A stretch of 64,000 nucleotides of DNA from Rosa chinensis (Eukaryota > Streptophyta > Magnoliopsida > Rosales > Rosaceae), in the NCBI RefSeq assembly GCF_002994745.2, contig NC_037092.1, positions 72,267,823 through 72,331,822 on the forward strand, given 5' to 3'. The notes under the pieces are model-generated. The model worked only from the letters and a program-made list of their open reading frames with translations. It searched no databases and was not told the origin of the DNA. Below, in pieces: positions 62,101-64,000 of the stretch (position 1 is its first letter; each line of letters begins with the position of its first letter). The position numbers were made by a program, and so were the translations under genes.

Positions 62101-62374
62101 AGTGTTTGAGGATTTGAGAGTCACAGGTTGTGATTTCTCCTTTTGATTTGATTTAACATTTGGGGTACAGTGCGACTCGTTTAATGTTTTGATCTGAAGG
62201 TCAGGTTGGCCTAAGGATCCGGGGTTGCAGGTTGCATCCTCATGGCAATGTTATAACGTAAGGTTCAACCTTGGTCGGGTGACAAGTTACGATTCAGTTA
62301 GAGCTCTAGTCTGTCTGCCATCATACCTCATGGATCTAAGTAGGTTACTTAAGACTCCTGGGTACATATTGTGT

Positions 62375-62650
62375 CCAGGTTGGACCTATTTGATGTTTTG
62401 TCCAGGTTGGACTAAAGAATCATATTCTATTTGGTAGGTTAACGATAGGTATGATTTATCTGTGTTGATACTTTGTCCAGGTTAGACCGATTTATTGTTT
62501 TGTCCAGGTTGGACCGATTTGTTACTTTGTCCAGATTGGACTGATTTATTGTTTTGTCCAGATTGGACCGGTTTATTGTTTTGTCCTCGTTGGACCGATT
62601 TGCTGTTTTGTCCAGGTTGGACTGATTTGTTGTTTTATCCAGGTTGGATT
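62375..62650. repeat. 27-bp tandem repeat in the solo LTR, about 9 copies
   Basis: Units of TTTTGTCCAGGTTGGACCGA plus TTTATTG, with a few variants. The 27-bp period is in frame, giving a minus-strand ORF of repeated NQSNLDKTx nonapeptides; this is probably a by-product of period rather than a gene. Confidence 0.88.
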
Positions 62651-63256
62651 GATTTATCATATTTGAATTGTTAGGTTAACGATTTATATGATTTTGTCAC
62701 GGTATGACTTTCGTTGTTTCTTTTGGGAAAATAGTATTGTTTTGGGAAGCATGGTATGTTTTCTTTATTCATGAGTTGAAAGGTTTTCCTCATTTTTGGC
62801 GTGAGTTGTGCATGTTTGTTTTGAGTTACTCATACGGGCTTGCAAAAGCTTACCGGGTTTGTTGTGTGACAACCCGGTACACTTTTCAAACGGTGTAGGG
62901 GTTAATCCTGCAGGTTAGGATAATCGGGGCTGAAGTTGAGATAGCGCCTTTGCAGCTTTATGGTAGGGAGCCATTTTTGTGACTTACAGTTGATAGGGAC
63001 TTCCGTTGTATAGTTAACTCTGAGCGGCATTTACGTTTATTTTGTAGTTGACAATTCTATTCGCAAGCTTGTGTAATATATAACTCTGTGGAGAGCGAGT
63101 GTATATTAACTTTGAGGGTTCAAAGCATCAGTACGTACTTGGTTTAAAAGGAAAAAGTTTTCAGGTATTTTGTATTGATAACTGAATGCTCATGCATGTA
63201 TAATTATGGGATTATATATAGATTTTTATTTGTGTTTAAAAATCAGGGGCATGACA

Positions 63257-63400
63257 GGATATCTCCTTGACTGTGAACTTATTAGCTAGATATAGGTTTG
63301 CGGCAACGTGACGCCATTAGATTGGTGCAAAGAATATCTTTCGATACCTAAAGGATACGATAGATATGGACTTATTCTTTCCCTATAGAGAGAAAAACAA
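63257..63400 (+). pseudogene. Copia fragment, right part (RT/RNase H junction)
   Basis: Continues the fragment that stopped at 54,188: DMISLTVNLLARY, then H-stop-IGAKNIFRYL and DTIDMDLFFPYRE. Joining at the GGATA duplication restores the family text CTRLD-(I/M)S, so the solo LTR interrupted this copy. It is already decayed, with stops. Confidence 0.8.
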
Positions 63401-64000
63401 GTCTGATATGATGTGATTTGGTGCTTAAATGCATCTTACACGCAACAAGGACACAGTGATAAAAGAAGTGGGAAATATTTAAACCTGAAAATATCGTACC
63501 TCGAGGATCTTGAGCAAACTCAAATTCAATGATTTATGGATCACAAAAGTCACTTGTTAAACTAAAGTAAAATTGGAAAATGGCTAAGTACGTGAGACAC
63601 CAAGTCTCATGCATACATGGCTTAGGTATCACTAGGCCTAAAAAGTAGCCAAGAACACACCAAAATAAACTGGCAGGCTCAAGGCCTTATGGTAATTACT
63701 GTTAACGTCTAAAAGTTCAGCGGTTGCTGAACCTTTGTTAACGCTGATCCGGTGGGCGGATCGATACTTGTGATGCTCTCAAAGCTTCCGCTGCCTGTCA
63801 AGTAAAATACAAAGGGCGTCAGAGGGAGACCGCGCTGGGCAGTCTTCAACTCTCCGATGCCTAAGTTAGTCAATGTATTTATGTTGACAAAGTAACAGTA
63901 GGTAAGTATTGAATGCGTAATTAATTTGGAGAGAGGAGAGAACCTTTTATAGGTGAGGAAGAGGAGGTTCTTCTCTTTGTTTTCTATGTGGGACTGAAAT
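63401..64000. other. Unassigned DNA ending in a partial LTR-like sequence
   Basis: 63,401-63,690 is not recognised. From about 63,920 the text (CCTTTTATAGGTGAGGAAG, TATGTGGGACTGAAA) resembles the same part of LTR A/B (CCTTTTATAGGTGAAGGAA, GATGTGGGATGACTAAA), so another member of that LTR superfamily probably runs off the window. No coding sequence. Confidence 0.45.

Larger units (their letters stand above)
54189..63256 (+). mobile_element. Gypsy-type solo LTR inserted in copia, itself interrupted
   Basis: Starts TGTAATGCCCTGG and ends CAGGGGCATGACA, flanked by the 5-bp duplication GGATA (54,184-54,188 and 63,257-63,261). After removing the nested 54,698-61,013 insertion, the remainder is one ~2.75-kb sequence (54,189-54,697 plus 61,019-63,256) with typical gypsy TG..CA ends, no internal region and no second LTR: a solo LTR. 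It contains a 27-bp repeat array and (TA)n at 61,941-61,982. Confidence 0.75.

Noticed and set aside
62439..62660. NQSNLDKT repeat protein gene
   Set aside because: 27-bp repeat in an LTR, no start context or conservation evidence; treated as a repeat by-product.

Overview
This window is eukaryotic, plant nuclear DNA from a dicot. The evidence is a spliced G-type lectin receptor kinase with GT/AG introns, plant-only gene families (bacterial-type PEP carboxylase, SHAGGY-type kinase, plant beta-galactosidase), plant copia, gypsy, CACTA and LINE elements, and AT-rich intergenic DNA. The retroelement style suggests Rosaceae (strawberry/rose type), but that is only an impression. Only one gene looks intact: a + strand receptor-like kinase at 48.7-52.9 kb (7 exons, predicted 826 aa). 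Nearly everything else is transposons, transposon-borne gene scraps, or a decayed host gene.

Layout. 1-2.1 kb: gene scraps (PDX2-like and dicarboxylate-carrier-like exons). 2.1-3.25 kb: 3' end of a copia element. 4.3-5.4 kb: a gypsy-type LTR with primer-binding site. 5.6-5.8 kb: an importin-like exon scrap. 5.85-14.97 kb: a chain of three related LTRs (A, B, C) with non-coding interiors, including a 33-bp minisatellite and a nested long-TIR (Mutator-like) element. 15.0-16.0 kb: a decayed Gln/Pro/Tyr-repeat gene. 16.3-16.8 kb: a LINE reverse-transcriptase fragment.

16.8-46.9 kb is one exploded minus-strand pseudogene of bacterial-type PEP carboxylase (PPC4-like). Its exons are scattered between a MITE, a 5'-truncated copia element (19.7-25.3 kb), a once-autonomous CACTA element (25.3-36.57 kb; transposase plus Ulp1-type protease) and a complete 7.13-kb CACTA element (39,630-46,760). 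The complete element sits inside a PPC4 exon with a perfect 3-bp target duplication. It carries exon fragments of a beta-galactosidase, a SHAGGY/GSK3 kinase and a probable CUE/ASCC2-like gene, plus one unassigned piece, all in one orientation: a Pack-CACTA.

46.9-47.55 kb: a ~190-bp host segment is duplicated on both sides of a truncated copia LTR. 53.1-53.5 kb: a decayed LTR of the A/B/C family. 53.7-63.4 kb: a copia fragment split by a gypsy-type solo LTR (TSD GGATA), which is itself split by a 6.3-kb insertion (TSD GGGTA). That insertion contains two LTR-related ends in opposite orientation, a gag remnant with a TGGTATCAGAGC primer-binding site, and a near-identical 706-bp inverted repeat. 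The window ends in another partial LTR-like sequence.

The most promising observations are the gene-capturing CACTA element, the spliced leader duplicated in front of both CACTA coding units, the 706-bp inverted repeat (a candidate hairpin-RNA source), the inverted LTR pair inside a matching 5-bp target duplication, and the long duplication flanking a truncated LTR. I found no new protein system.
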